Source of the DNA: Cloeon dipterum
Taxonomy: Eukaryota; Arthropoda; Insecta; Ephemeroptera; Baetidae
Reading direction: 5' to 3'
DNA length: 64,000 nucleotides
Assembly (NCBI RefSeq): GCF_949628265.1
Contig: NC_088789.1
Location: 34,651,883 to 34,715,882 of the forward strand
Below, in pieces: positions 35,451 to 48,425 of this stretch. The notes under the pieces were generated by a model. It was given only the letters and a program-made list of their open reading frames with translations. It made no database searches and was not told the origin of the DNA. Both the position numbers and the translations under genes were made by a program. How positions within the stretch are numbered: the first letter of the stretch is position 1; every line of letters starts with the position of its first letter.

Positions 35451-38400
35451 TTAAAGGTCGATTTTCATCTGACCTAATACAGCGGCGCATTGTTCGTCAT
35501 TTCTAGTCCTTTCATTTACTTTAACACCATGGTCGAGCAGTATTTGAACAACTTCTTTCGCTCGATTACGCTTAGCGGCGAGAAATAAAGGAGTCTCTCC
35601 ATCAGAATTTTCAACATTTATCTCGGCACCTTTATCAAGCAGCTTTTGGATCACTTCTAGAATTTGGTTGTGTTTAACCGCGTAATGCAGTGCGGTCCAC
35701 TTGTCTTGGTTTTGTGCGTTTACTTTGGCACCTTTTTCAAGCAAAGTTTGCACTACTTCAGGGTTTTCATTCCACCCGGCTGCTAGGTGAAGGGCTGTTG
35801 ACCCATCTTGAATTTGTGAATGAATGTCGGTGCCTTTTTCCAGTAACATTTGGACCATTTCTGAAGCTGGGTTATATCTAGCGGCCAAATGCAGTGCTGT
35901 CCAAGTTTTATTGTCTTTTGCGTTTACTTTCGCACCTCTTTCAAGCAAAATTTTTACTTTTTCCGCGTTTTTATTAGAATTAGCAGCCATGTGGAGGGCT
36001 GTCCATCCTTGTTGATCTTGTGCATCAACGTCGGCGCCGTATTCAATCAGCTGTTGGAACACTTCTTCTGTAATTTCTTTATTTTTAGCAGCGTAATGCA
36101 GTGCTGTTCGTTTGTCATCGTCTTGAGTGTTAACTTTTGTTCCTCTTTCAAGCAAAATTTTCACTAGTTCAGGATTTTCATTCCACCCGGCTGCTAGGTG
36201 AAGAGCTGTTGATCCATATAGAGTTTGTGAATGAATGTCGGCGCCGTTTTCGAGCAACATTTGGACAATTTCTGAAGCTGGGTTATATCTAGCGGCAAAA
36301 TGCAGTGCTGTCCAATTTTTATTATCTTGTGCGTTTACTTTCGCACCTTTTTCGAGCAAAATTTTTAATATTTCCGCGTTTTTATTAGAATTAGCAGCCA
36401 TGTGGAGGGCTGTCAATCCTTTTTGATCTTGTGTATTAACGTCGGTGCCGTATTCAATCAGCTGTTGGAACACTTCTTCTGTAATTTCTTTATTTTCGGC
36501 AGCGTAATGCAGTGCTGTTCGTTTGTCATCGTTTTGCACGTTTACCTTTGCACCTTTTTCTAGTAAAATTTTCACTAGTTCGGGGTTTTCATTCCCCGAG
36601 GCTGCTAGCTGAAGGGCTGTTAATCCATTTAGAGTTTGTGAATGAATGTCAGCGCCGTTTTCCAGCAACATTTGGACAATATCTGAAGCTGGGTTATATC
36701 TAGCGGCAAAATGCAGTGCTGTCCAATTTTTATTATCTTGTGCGTTTACTTTCGCACCTTTTTCGAGCAAAATTTTTAATTTTTCCGCGTTTTTATTAGA
36801 ATTAGCAGCCATGTGGAGGGCTGTCAATCCTTTTTGATCTTGTGTATTAACGTCGGTGCCGTATTCAATCAGCTGTTGGAACACATCTTCTGTAATTTCT
36901 TTATTTTCGGCAGCGTAATGCAGTGCTGTTCGTTTGTCATCGTTTTGCACGTTTACCTTTGCACCTTTTTCTAGTAAAATTTTCACTAGTTCGGGGTTTT
37001 CATTCCCCGAGGCTGCTAGCTGAAGGGCTGTTAATCCATATTCAGTTTGTGAATGAATGTCAGCGCCGTTTTCCAGCAACATTTGGACAATATCTGAAGC
37101 TGGGTTATATCTAGCGGCCAAGTGCAGTGCTGTCCATTTTTTATTATCTTGTGCGTTTACTTTCGCACCTTTTTCAAGCAAAATTTTTACTTTTTCCGCG
37201 TTTTTATTTGAATTAGCAGCCTTGTGTAGGGCTGTCCATCCTTGATGTTCTTTTGCATCAACGTCGGCGCCGTACTCAATCAGCTGTTGGAACACTTCTT
37301 CCGTAATTTCTTTATTTTCAGCAGCGTAATGCAGTGCTGTCCGTTTGTAAAGGTCTTGAGTGTTAACTTGTGCTCCTTCTTCAAGCAAAATTTTCACTAG
37401 TTCAGGGCTTTTATTCCACTCGGCTGCTAGGTGAAGGGCTGTTGATCCATATTCAGTTTGTGAATGAATGTCGGCGCCGTTTTTCAGCAACATTTGGACA
37501 ATTTCTGAAGCTGGGTTATATCTAGCGGCAAAATGCAGTGCTGTCCAATTTTTATTATCTTGTGCGTTTACTTTCGCACCTTTTTCGAGCAATATTTTTA
37601 CTTTTTCCGCGTTTTTATTTGAATTAGCAGCCATGTGTAAGGCTGTCCATCCTTGTTGATCTTGTGTATCAACGTCGGCGCCGTATTCAATCAGCTGTTG
37701 GAACACTTCTTCTGTAATTTCTTTATTTTTAGCAGCGTAATGCAGTGCTGTCCGTTTTTCATCGTCTTGCACGTTTACCTTTGCTCCTTTTGCAAGCAAA
37801 ATTTTCACTAGTTCAGGGTTTTTATTCCACCTGGCTGCTAAGTGAAGGGCTGTTGATCCATATTGAGTTTGTGAATGAATGTCGGCGCTGTTTTCCAGCA
37901 GCATTTGGACAATGTCTGAAGCTGAGTTAAAATTAGCAGCCAAATGCAGTGCTGTCCATTTTTCATTGTCTTGTGCGTTTACTTTGGCACCTTTTTCAAG
38001 CAATATTTCCACTATTTCTGGGTTTTTATTCCACCTAGCTGCTAGGTGAAGGGCTGTGGATCCTTCATCATCTTGTGAATTAACGTCAATACCGTATTCT
38101 AGCAGCTTTTGCACCACTTCTGTAGGTTCATAATTTTCACAGGCGTAATGTAATGCGTTTCGGTTTTCATTGTTTTTTATGTTTACTGAGGCACCTTTTT
38201 CAAGCAAAATTTTTACTTTTTCCGCGTTTTTATTAGAATTAGCAGCCATGTGTAAGGCTGTCCATCCTTTTTGATCTTGTGTATCAACGTCGGCGCCGTA
38301 TTCAATCAGCTGTTGGAACACATCTTCTTTAATTTCTTTATTTTCAGCAGCGTAATGAAGTGCTGTCCGTTTTTCATCGTTTTGCACGTTTACCTTTGCA

Positions 38401-41400
38401 CCTTTTTCTAGTAAAATTTTCACTAGTTCGGGGTTTTCATTCCCCGCGGCTGCTAGCTGAAGGGCTGTTGATCCACCTTGAGTTTGTGAATGAATATCAG
38501 CGCCGTTTTCGAGCAACATTTGGACAATATCTGAAGCTGGGTTATATCTAGCGGCAAAATGCAGTGCTGTCCAATTTTTATTATCTTGTGCGTTTACTTT
38601 CGCACCTTTTTCAAGCAAAATTTTTAATTTTTCCGCGTTTTTATTAGAATTAGCAGCCATGTGGAGGGCTGTCAATCCTTTTTGATCTTGTGTATTAACG
38701 TCGGTGCCGTATTCAATCAGCTGTTGGAACACATCTTCTGTAATTTCTTTATTTTCGGCAGCGTAATGCAGTGCTGTTCGTTTGTCATCGTTTTGCACGT
38801 TTACCTTTGCACCTTTTTCTAGTAAAATTTTCACTAGTTCGGGGTTTTCATTCCCCGAGGCTGCTAGCTGAAGGGCTGTTAATCCATATTCAGTTTGTGA
38901 ATGAATGTCAGCGCCGTTTTCCAGCAACATTTGGACAATATCTGAAGCTGGGTTATATCTAGCGGCCAAGTGCAGTGCTGTCCATTTTTTATTATCTTGT
39001 GCGTTTACTTTCGCACCTTTTTCAAGCAAAATTTTTACTTTTTCCGCGTTTTTATTTGAATTAGCAGCCTTGTGTAGGGCTGTCCATCCTTGATGTTCTT
39101 TTGCATCAACGTCGGCGCCGTATTCAATCAGCTGTTGGAACACTTCTTCTGTAATTTCTTTATTTTTAGCAGCGTAATGCAGTGCTGTCCGTTTTTCATC
39201 GTCTTGCACGTTTACCTTTGCTCCTTTTGCAAGCAAAATTTTCACTAGTTCAGGGTTTTTATTCCACCTGGCTGCTAAGTGAAGGGCTGTTGATCCATAT
39301 TGAGTTTGTGAATGAATGTCGGCGCTGTTTTCCAGCAGCATTTGGACAATGTCTGAAGCTGAGTTAAAATTAGCAGCCAAATGCAGTGCTGTCCAATTTT
39401 CATTGTCTTGTGCGTTTACTTTGGCACCTTTTTCAAGCAATATTTCCACTATTTCTGGGTTTTTATTCCACCTAGCTGCTAGGTGAAGGGCTGTGGATCC
39501 TTCATCATCTTGTGAATTAACGTCAATACCGTATTCTAGCAGCTTTTGCACCACTTCTGTAGGTTCATAATTTTCACAGGCGTAATGTAATGCGTTTCGG
39601 TTTTCATTGTTTTTTATGTTTACTGAGGCACCTTTTTCAAGCAAAATTTTTACTTTTTCCGCGTTTTTATTACATTTAGCAGCCATGTGTAGGGCTGTCC
39701 ATCCTTGTTGATCTTGTATATCAACGTCGGCGCCGTATTCAATCAGCTGTTGGAAAACTTTTTCTGTAAGTTCTTTATTGTTAGCAGCGTAATGCTGTGC
39801 TGTCCAATTTATATTGTCTTGCGCGTTTACTTTGGCTACTCTTTCAAACAAAATTTGATCTAGTTCAGGGTTTTCATTTGACCTAGCTGCTAGGTGAAGG
39901 GCTGTTTTACCTTCTTCGTCTTGCAAATTGACGTCGGCACCGTATTCAAGCATCTTTTGCACTATTTCGGTAACTTTGTTATTTTTAAAGGCGTAATGCA
40001 ATGCAGTTCGACTTTTATTGTCTTGTAGGTTTACTTTAGCACCTCTTTCTAGCAAAATATTCACAATTTCAGTGCTTTCATATGACATAACTGCTAGGTG
40101 AAGGGCTGTTATTCCTTCTTCATCTTGTAAATTGACGTCGGCACCGTATTCAAGCATCTTTGGCACTACTTCGGTATTTTTGTTATTTTTAAAGGCGTAA
40201 TGTAATGCGTTTCGATTTTCATTGTTTTTTGTGTTTACTTCGGCACCTTTGTCAAGCAAAATATTCAAAATATCAGGGTTTTCATATGACAAAGCAGCAA
40301 GGTGAAGAGCTGTGTTTCCTTCATCATCTTGTAAGTTAACAATAGAACCCCTATCAAGAAGTTCTTGCACTAAAACTATATTGTCAGAGCCAACGGCATA
40401 GTGCAAAATTGATTTTCCAAATGAATCAATTTGATTAACTTCAATATTGTACAATACAAGTTGTAGTGCTACTTCCCATTTGGCTCTTTGACAAGCCAGA
40501 AGAAGTGGTGTATTTTTACTTTTGGTTTCGGAAATTTTGTCCGCTTCAGTCTTTTGCAAGAGCCACATAGCGACTTCATCGCTGCATTTAATATCGTCAA
40601 TCGCCAGGTGAAGACAATTTTCTCCATTCTTGGTTGTTTCGATCGCTAATTTGCTGTTCTTTTCGTGAACCTTCTTGACCATTTCAAGGTGCCGCAAAGC
40701 GAAGTGCAAAGCGTTTTTACCGTCTTCATCTTTTAACGAGAGATCGGGGTTGAGCAACCTGAACATTTGGCTCAAATTCTCTCGACAAATTTGCTTGAGT
40801 AATTTTACAGGGTCGCTTAATTTAGCACATTCCACAAAATCCTCTGCGTAGGTCGCGTCCTTCCCCTTCTCCGTAGAAAAGAAAAGGTCGACGAACTTCC
40901 TGCACTGCGCCAATTCCTCATTGAACAAGGGAACACTTTCAGGTCCTGGGTTTTTTAAATCGTATAAAAATTTTTGTGCAGTAAGAAATTCTGCAAACGT
41001 TTGGTGAGTGAAATTGACTTGTTCATTGAAGTATGTCACAACTCCAAAAGCGTTGATCTTTTCCAATTCTTCCTTTGTAACACTGCCTTGGTCGATCTTC
41101 ACTCCTGTTACGAAACGAGAGGCCACCAATTGTATGAATTTCAATGATTTGTCAAACGTCTCGTCTCCAACATCATTGCCACCGTTTTCTCTCTTCAAGC
41201 AAATTTCTACTTTTCGCCTCACTATTGTGTCAAAGATTTCGTACAAGTTTCCATCACCGTTGTAATCGGCCAACAAATTGAGATAGAGTGGGTTTCCCAG
41301 AATATCTTTGTCTTTGAAGTTTTCCCTCAATTGATTGATATCTCTTTCATTCTTTCGTGCAACGGTCTGCAGGAACTCGATTTGCTTTGCTTCATCAAGG

Positions 41401-44400
41401 GGTTCGATCTCAACTATCGTCGTGTTTTTTATCCTCTCTTGAATGTGGTGCACTTCGTGCGGCCTTGTTCCGACAAAGATTGGGACTCCAGCATTATTTA
41501 TTGCAATCAAAATGTTGATGATTTTTTCTCTGAAATCGGGGCAAACTTCGTCAAATCCGTCAATGAAAACAATGACTTCTCTCTTCTCAATCCAGTTCTT
41601 GATGTCGTCATGAAAGTTGAAAGTTGTCTTAGCGAGGAATTGGATTACATTCACTTTCTTAGCTGGCATGTAAAATAAGTACCGATAATATTTTTTTAGA
41701 GGAATGAGCAGTATTTTAAACCCTTCATCAAATTGGGTGAGTTGGTGCGCCATTTCTACGATTACGGTCGATTTTCCTGCTCCAGCAACTGAATTAAATA
41801 ACCAAAAAATGCTTTCTTCAGTTGAATCGCTTGTTGTAGAGGTAGATTCTATGTTTTTGACGGGCAGCGACTGTATTGAAGATTGGACATTGCTCAAAAT
41901 TTTGGAATTTTCTACACGACTCATGCTCTTAAGCAGACTCACTATCGACTTTTTGTTTTCCTCAAACAATCGTTTGGCCTCTTTCACTAATGTATCAAAA
42001 TCGATCTTTTTCTCATAAGGAGATTCCATAGAATTTATATTTCTTATCATTTGGCCACGGGAATTATTTGTCATTTTAAGTTTGAAATCTGGTTTTACAA
42101 ATATTCTTGGCCAACTAGGAAATTGGATGAGATACTGCAAAGTGGAATTAAGAAGAACTACTTCTTCTCTTTTGGACTCACGAGTTAGCAGAGGCTCCAG
42201 AAGTTCTTGCAGGCTTTTCTCACCGATGTTTTCAAAGATTTCAATCATCTTCTCTAATGCATCTAAGTGCCAGAATTTATTTGTCAATGCCTAAAAAACA
42301 TGCAAGTATTTTATCATTACCTTCATATTTTAGAATCAATACCAGCCAGCCACTGTGGTTTGTTGCGGAGATTTGTAAATCTTTCATGGACACAGTGATC
42401 TAAATACAAATATAAAAACTATATCATCTATTGCATCAATTCGAGTAAAGCTTACACTGTCTGTTTGTGGAGCTTTCACGTTAACAACGAACAGAATTTT
42501 CAGCTTCCCTATCAATTTATCGTTTTTTGGGCCAACCAAACTGTATAGGATGTCCGATATTGGAACATCTTGACCCTTTTGCACGCGCACGCATACTTCC
42601 TTGAGTTCGTTTTCACACACAGGGCCAAATATGCAGGTCAAAATGCAGCCCACGTCAGGTTCCAACTCGGACACTGTAAAACCAGCATTTATCCATTTTT
42701 AGCTCTTTCATTGTTTAATTTTGATACTCACCCATCTTAAAATAAAAGTCCATGGATGGTCGACTAAGTATCCAGTCTTTAATTTCGAAGTCTAGATTCC
42801 GAAAAACCCTTTTCACTTCTTGCATTTGTTTGCTCTGTACCACGGATAAAATGAAACCTCTGCGACCCCTGATGTCGTGTCCTTCATCCGATTTCCAGGA
42901 GAAATTTGCAGAAAATTGTTTATTTCTGACTCTGCTCTTGTCCTTACGCGCATCAGTGTCTGGAAAAGGTTTTGCTGCGATTTTCGACCTGAAATTGTTG
43001 TTAAGATTCTTTTATACCGCTTGCTAGATTCTTTAGATTTACATGATTTGTCAAGTAGGATTGTTAGTATCGATATTATCCGTTTCATTAGAGAATACTC
43101 ACTTTGAGATAGTGAATTTTCTGTCCTGCTGAAACATTTTGAGCTCTGGTGTCTGTCCCAGAGGAGTGCTGTCAAAGGTCTTGTAATCGCGTGACGTTTG
43201 ATGCATTCGACTCTGAATAATGGTGAAGAATTTCAACAAGGACTCATCATTAGCTTCGTTCAGTCTTGTGCAGATGTTTCTTACAAACCATGAACCTTTT
43301 TTATCAGTGTTCGCTAATGTCGCTGCAACAATATTAAATTAAAGAATAAACATAGCGAAATAAGCAATCGTTGCCGTTAAAAATTACTTTCTACTGTCGA
43401 ATAGAACACGATATAGTTGTGCATTCCTGGGCGAGTGGAAATTCTACACGAATTCTTGTTTTCATAGTCTTTGTATGATTTCTTTAAGTCAAACTTTGAA
43501 TCATCCAAAGACCCCCGACATGACTGAAACAAAAATGAATATTTTTTTATTTTATGATTCCCACATTTCACCATGTTAGTTTTAGAAATAAATGTGTTTC
43601 GAAACTTACCCCAAAATTCACGATTTTCAAACATTTGTCAAATCTCTGTAGCTTCTGTAATGAGTCAAAGACTTCATCTGTTGTGAAAGATTCGTAATCA
43701 TCAGTTTCTTTGTCAAGGTTGTCAGTCCATATTTTTCCATTTTCAGACCCATGAGAGAGAATGAAAAGCATGAAAACAGAGGGCACTTCATCTGAAATAA
43801 TAATTATCATACAATTTGATAATTTTAATTTGAATGCGTTTTACCTTGAGTGTTGAAAAGCTGCAAAAGCCTTTCTTGATCGCCAAGAAGTTGGAGTAAA
43901 GTGTCTTTGTTCGGTGACGGTAAGTTACGGAAATTGCAATTCCGGTTTTTCCCGAAGGAAGTCTTGAGGTTTTCTACGTCACAGGCGTCTCCCTTTCGGA
44001 AATATTCAGGATCATTTTTGAACTCGTAGTGAATGACCAGGACACAAACACTTGAAAGAGCGATATTAGTTTTTAATTAGATCATAGCTCTGGATAATTA
44101 CTTGTCTGCGTTTTGTGTGGTGACACGTCCATCTATTTCAGATTCAAAAAATCCTAGATTTGCTACGCCTTCAGGCCGAATGTGTGAATCGTCTGGAAAA
44201 AATGAAGAGCTGTTATTTCCCCTTTCCTCTTCATTTAATCACTTTGTGATAACGATATCAACCTCATCTTAAATTTTGCTCCCAATGCTAAATTGATAAT
44301 GTATGCCGATGACCTTGTTTTGCTATAAACATATTATGAAAAAGAGCCCAGGTAGCACCAAATGTCACCCAGACATCACTGTGATGTCATACCGAACATC

Positions 44401-47400
44401 ACTATGATGTCTGTATGACATCAGAATATGTCACAGTGATATCATTTTTAGGTACAAATGTCCACTTTTCTCATGTCACTCTGATATCATTTTCTAACAT
44501 CTATCTGACATCACCCTGATGTCAGGGTGATGCCTCCCTTAAATCACCCAGATATCATATAGACAAATGGCCACCGTTGGTGGCCGCCCTGCCCATGGCC
44601 GCCTCGCCCGTGGCCACTGGTGGTGGCCACCTTGCCTGTGGCCGCCGGTGGTGGCCGCCTTGCCCGTGGCCGCTGGTGGTGGACGCCTCGCCCGTGGCCG
44701 CCGGTGGTGGCCACCCTGACCGTGGCCGCTGGTGGTGGCCGCCCCGCCCGTGGCCGCTGGTGGTGGCCGCCTTGCCCGTGGCCGTTGGTGGTGGACGCCT
44801 CGCCCGTGGCCGCTGGTGGTGGCCACCCTGACCGTGGCCGCTGGTGGTGGTCGCCTCCACCATGGCCGCCCTACATGCAGCTGCAGCGCCTTTCCCGTGG
44901 CCGCCGGTCGTGGCCGCCACACCCGTGGTGGCCAGTGGTGGCCGCCTTGCCGCGGCCGCTGGTAGTGGCCGCCTTACTCGCGGCGGCTGCCAGAAATTGC
45001 CTTCTTGCCCATGGCAGCCTGCGATTGCATCTCGAACGATGCTTCCGAAAGTGACGCGTGACAATTCGGGACGGAATAAAATGCAGCATTTTTTCAATTT
45101 TATAGTTGGTTCAATTTTCAATTTTCAGGAATTTCATTCTATACAACTTTTTTAGATTAAGGAAATTCCCTTCATGCTTCCCCACATAATAATAAAGGTT
45201 TAAATTATTAAAATTGATCTTCGAACTATGGAAGATAAATTTTTTTCTGAATATAATATTTATATTTATTATTAAAAAACATGTGAGTGTGCTCAGATTT
45301 AAACATCTAGGTTACCCTACTCAAAAGTAAGAAATCAAACTCAAAAACCCGGATATTTTAGCTCCTCAAGTCACGACTGGTTTACGAGGCGGACAGCGTC
45401 AATGTTGATGACATTGATGACTGGTGGCTCGTCACGTTGCCAGTCTTAGCCTTAAAATAATAATAAAACACAATTAAATTCAGTTCTTTGAACACTGAAA
45501 TATGTAAATAAACATTTTTACTGCATTAAAATTCTTAATTTACACTAAAAAAGTGCGAAAAATTTGACTTACGGCTGCGTTGAAAATGAAGACGGCTGTG
45601 TGCGATCACGTTTGCAGAGGTGTCTACGCTGAAATACAGGAAACTGGCCCCCTGGTCCACATGTCATCCCTCTGAAAGGTTGAAATGGATCTGGGTAGTG
45701 TGCTCGACGTGTTGTTGTCCAAATGAGAAGTGGACATGACGAGCGACAGTATTGATCTCGGGCCACTCAGTCTCACAATCAGCCTAAAACAAAATGCACA
45801 CGCACTAGAGAAACGCCTCAACGTGACGATATTCTAAAAAAATCCCGATCAAAACCTTAAGTTAGACACCAAAACGGGTGTTCAACATTGCGAACATTGC
45901 AAAACATAATCGCTAGAGCCGCTTAACTCACCTTTTGTGATTGCTTGGGACAAAATCTAGATGCTTACGGCCAGAATTGACACCCTGCAGTCTGTAGTTG
46001 CTGCGATTTTAGAACTCCAAGCGGCTTAACCGTCACTTTTTAAACCGCAAAAATTCTTCTATCCGTTGAAAACAACACTATCACACAAAAAACATGGCCG
46101 CGCAACTTCAGTCAGGCTCGCTCGCTCAGCTCGCTGCATGATCGCTGCTGCCGGTGCTGCCGCCTGGTGACCGAGCGCTTGAATGTGAGAAACCGCGCGC
46201 GTCAAATTTTTCTAAGTCCCCATCGCACAGGTCTTGGCTTGCAAGTGGGCCAGAAAATTAAAATTTTCGAAAAATTGTTTCAGATGAGCGCGAATTATTC
46301 ATTTTTAGAACTTTTGAGGCCAGTTTTAATTTTGGACTGTCTGACATCATAGTGATGTCAGACAAACTTCACAGTGATGTCACTCAGATGTCAGAAAATG
46401 AGGTGGGCCAAAAAAATTAAAATTTTCAAAAAATTGTCTCGGATGTGCGCGAATTATACATTTTCTGAACTTTTAAGGCCATTTTTAATTTTCAAGTGTC
46501 TGACATCATAGTGATGTCAAACCAACATCACAGTGATGTCAGCCAGATGTCAGAAATTGATTTTTCAAAATTATTAATTTTTTGAAAAATTCTGACTGGG
46601 TGATCTTTTTAGAGCATAATAGAGTCCCAAAACCTGCTTGGATATCATTTCTCACTTTTAATTTGGATTTTATTGCAAATGTCATTTTCTGATATCACGA
46701 AAGTCAGATTATGACATCATAGTGATGTCTGAGTGATTTTTTGTGCTACCTGGGAGAGCAGCAATTTTCGCCACGGCTAAAATGACCTCCCTCTCAAAGT
46801 CATTCGTTAACACGGCCGTAAAGCTTTTTGATCTTGCAATCGCGCCTATCGCGAGCTATGGTGTGCAGGTGATCTGGCCGCATCTGACACTTAGTGACTT
46901 TGCCAAGTTAGAGTCAGTAAAGTCGAGATTTTTAAAGAGAGCACTTGGCTTATCAAAGTACATGAAATCGAGATTGTCTTACAAACTGGCTCAACTAGTT
47001 TCTTTGAAGATGACTTCGCTGATAGATTTGCTCTTCCTCACACCACAAATTATAATAAATTCATTCCAAAATCAGTGGTTTAAGATTTTCCGGATTGAGC
47101 CGGGGATTTTTCGACACGCCCGCGATGGTTGACCAGAGTAGGAAAGCTGTGTGCTATACAAAACAGGCACGCGCTAACACGTCATGCTTGTCACGGCTTT
47201 CACTATTTACTTTGTAAAATTAAAGAATTTCATACTGAAGCTCTTCCTGGCTGTGTCTGTAAACTTTGTGATAAGAGCATGGAATTCTATCACTTTTTGA
47301 GCTGTGACAAAAATCAGATGAGTCTGACTCAGGCTGAAAAATTGCCAGCCAAATGACTGACCTTATATTTTGTTACTTAATAGAATCTGTTGTTCACTAA

Positions 47401-48244
47401 CTTGTGTTTAATAAACGAATTGATTGATTTCCACAGAACTCGCAAGTAATGCCGGAGATATCTTATTAGCAAACACGCATCAATGAGAAATTACCTCTTT
47501 CGGCATTCTCGGAGACATCGTGCGACTCGATCGGACCTTCCATTACAATATCTTTGTCCTCTGATGACAGAACGAAAGGAGTTGCTCCTGTAGGAACATT
47601 TTTAGCTGTAGAGTTTGGCTCTTCCAAGCATTTTGAGAGCGCTGAGAAATCCTTATTTTTCGTTGGCTGATAGGATTCGCTACTCCCGATTTGCACGCTT
47701 TGCTGAAACATTGTCGTGGAAAATTATGTTTTTTATCATTTTTTTCTGAAGTTTCCTATTCTAGATATCAAGATATACCTTTGATAATAGTGGTTTTAAA
47801 GAAAATAAACTCTTGACGTACCTGGTGCGGCTGATCGTGTTGTTGAGTTCCTGAAGCGTCAGAAAAATCCAAACGTTTGTAATTCTTTGGAACTTTGATG
47901 TTGCACGTTTGAACGAACACTTGCAGTTCTTCGACTGAGGAAGCAGTGGCAAGAACGACACATTCTTTGCTCTCTGCCTCGGTCAGCAAGTGCTCGAAAT
48001 CTTTGTCAGTTTTGTGGCTTTGGTCCAGGAAAGACCCATCGTCAGGGTCTACCTCCAAAGATTCATGCCATGCTGATTGCAACACAGCCCCCCAGAGATG
48101 TTGTCCAAGAGTTACCCAAGCAACTCCTGGTTTCAAAATTGTTGCTTTTGGTCTTGGATTCAAATACTCTGATGGTACAATGAAGTAATGTAAACTGGTG
48201 TTCGTGTCCAGACAGTAAGCGAAATAATTGCTTTCTGCTTGCAT
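35451..48244 (-). CDS. NLR-B: caspase / pseudo-caspase / NACHT / long ankyrin-repeat protein
   Basis: Paralogue of NLR-A, predicted 2943 residues. Coding exons (5' to 3'): 48244-47822, 47702-47495, 44192-44102, 44050-43845, 43791-43610, 43523-43388, 43322-43103, 42988-42732, 42673-42456, 42399-42321 and 42262-35451. Phases and nine of ten short-exon lengths equal NLR-A or differ by one codon, and the joined frame is open. The caspase dyad His323 (LSHGSENG) and Cys372 (GSCRG), Walker A GAGKST (about 834-839), Walker B FIDGFDE and FVGTRP are all intact. The second caspase-like region keeps PISDILYSLVGPKNDKLIGK but has GPV where HG is expected and VNVKAP where the QACRG motif should be. About 51 ankyrin repeats fill residues about 1180-2930. 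Intron 2 (44193-47494) carries a LINE relic and a nested transposon. The gene is convergent with NLR-A. Function as an immune or death sensor is inferred from domains. Confidence 0.88.
35690..39790 (-). repeat. 411-bp higher-order ankyrin repeat array in NLR-B
   Basis: Four-repeat blocks of 137 residues recur at 411-bp steps (for example starting at 36235, 36646 and 37057). Larger duplications sit on top: 37745-37930 matches 39182-39367 (shift 1437 bp, 14 repeats) and 36923-37245 matches 38771-39093 (shift 1848 bp, 18 repeats), with almost no differences. This implies recent unequal crossover within the exon, always in multiples that keep the frame. Confidence 0.9.
44262..44342 (+). mobile_element. 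LINE reverse-transcriptase fragment (YADD) in NLR-B intron 2
   Basis: The + strand reads NFAPNAKLIMYADDLVLL then a stop; YADD is at 44302-44313. It is the counterpart of the NLR-A intron relic and is cut off from its 3' half by the transposon at 44347-46754. Confidence 0.75.
44347..46754. mobile_element. Non-autonomous terminal-inverted-repeat DNA transposon
   Basis: Ends are CCCAGGTAGCAC and GTGCTACCTGGG, and the imperfect inverted repeat extends about 33 bp. An AGAG duplication flanks both sides (44343-44346 and 46755-46758). Within about 200-400 bp of each end there are many copies of short palindromes of the type TGACATCATAGTGATGTCA, which could be transposase-binding sites. No transposase frame is visible. 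The element splits the LINE relic and is absent from NLR-A intron 2. Superfamily not assigned. Confidence 0.8.
44577..44990. repeat. 28-bp GC-rich minisatellite
   Basis: About nine clean units of the type GGTGGTGGCCGCCTTGCCCG plus TGGCCGCT run from 44619 to about 44870, with degenerate units on both sides. A 28-bp period is not a multiple of three, so open frames on all strands here arise from composition and cycling of frames. It lies inside the transposon in NLR-B intron 2. Confidence 0.85.
46759..47431 (+). mobile_element. LINE 3' fragment in NLR-B intron 2
   Basis: The + strand encodes LFDLAIAPIASYGVQVIWPH, typical of the region after the reverse-transcriptase active site in non-LTR elements, then KSRFLKRALGLSK. 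After a frame change it encodes a zinc-knuckle-like CKLCDKSMEFYHFLSC. The 3' end AATAAACGAATTGATTGATTT resembles a LINE tail. It continues the YADD fragment at 44262-44342 and is antisense to NLR-B. Frameshifts show it is dead. Clade not assigned. Confidence 0.75.
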
Positions 48245-48425
48245 TCTACTGGGATGGCTGACACGTCGTTTTCACTAGCTGCTATATATCAATTCCACTA
48301 AACAAACTGAAATCAAAGAAATTGACAAAACGGGAGAGTTTAAAATGCTGTTATTCATACTTAAAAAATTATGCACGGTTAAAAATTGTCAGGGGTTTAC
48401 CTGACGAGAATACGATCAATATTTT

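Noticed and set aside
35690-39370. Many 60-aa frames on the + strand inside NLR-B, and similar - strand frames inside NLR-A and antisense to the ankyrin gene
   Set aside because: They are antisense shadows of the ankyrin repeats and recur at the 408/411-bp and 99-bp periods.
35690-39790. CRISPR-like array
   Set aside because: The regular spacing is a coding ankyrin array with no unique spacers, in a eukaryotic gene.
44539-45121. Long open frames on both strands over the GC-rich block, rich in Pro, Gly and Trp
   Set aside because: They are created by the 28-bp minisatellite, which cycles through all frames; no start or splice support.
46743-47356. Two adjoining ORFs as host genes
   Set aside because: They match the reverse-transcriptase C-terminal region and zinc knuckle of a non-LTR retrotransposon with a frame break between them.
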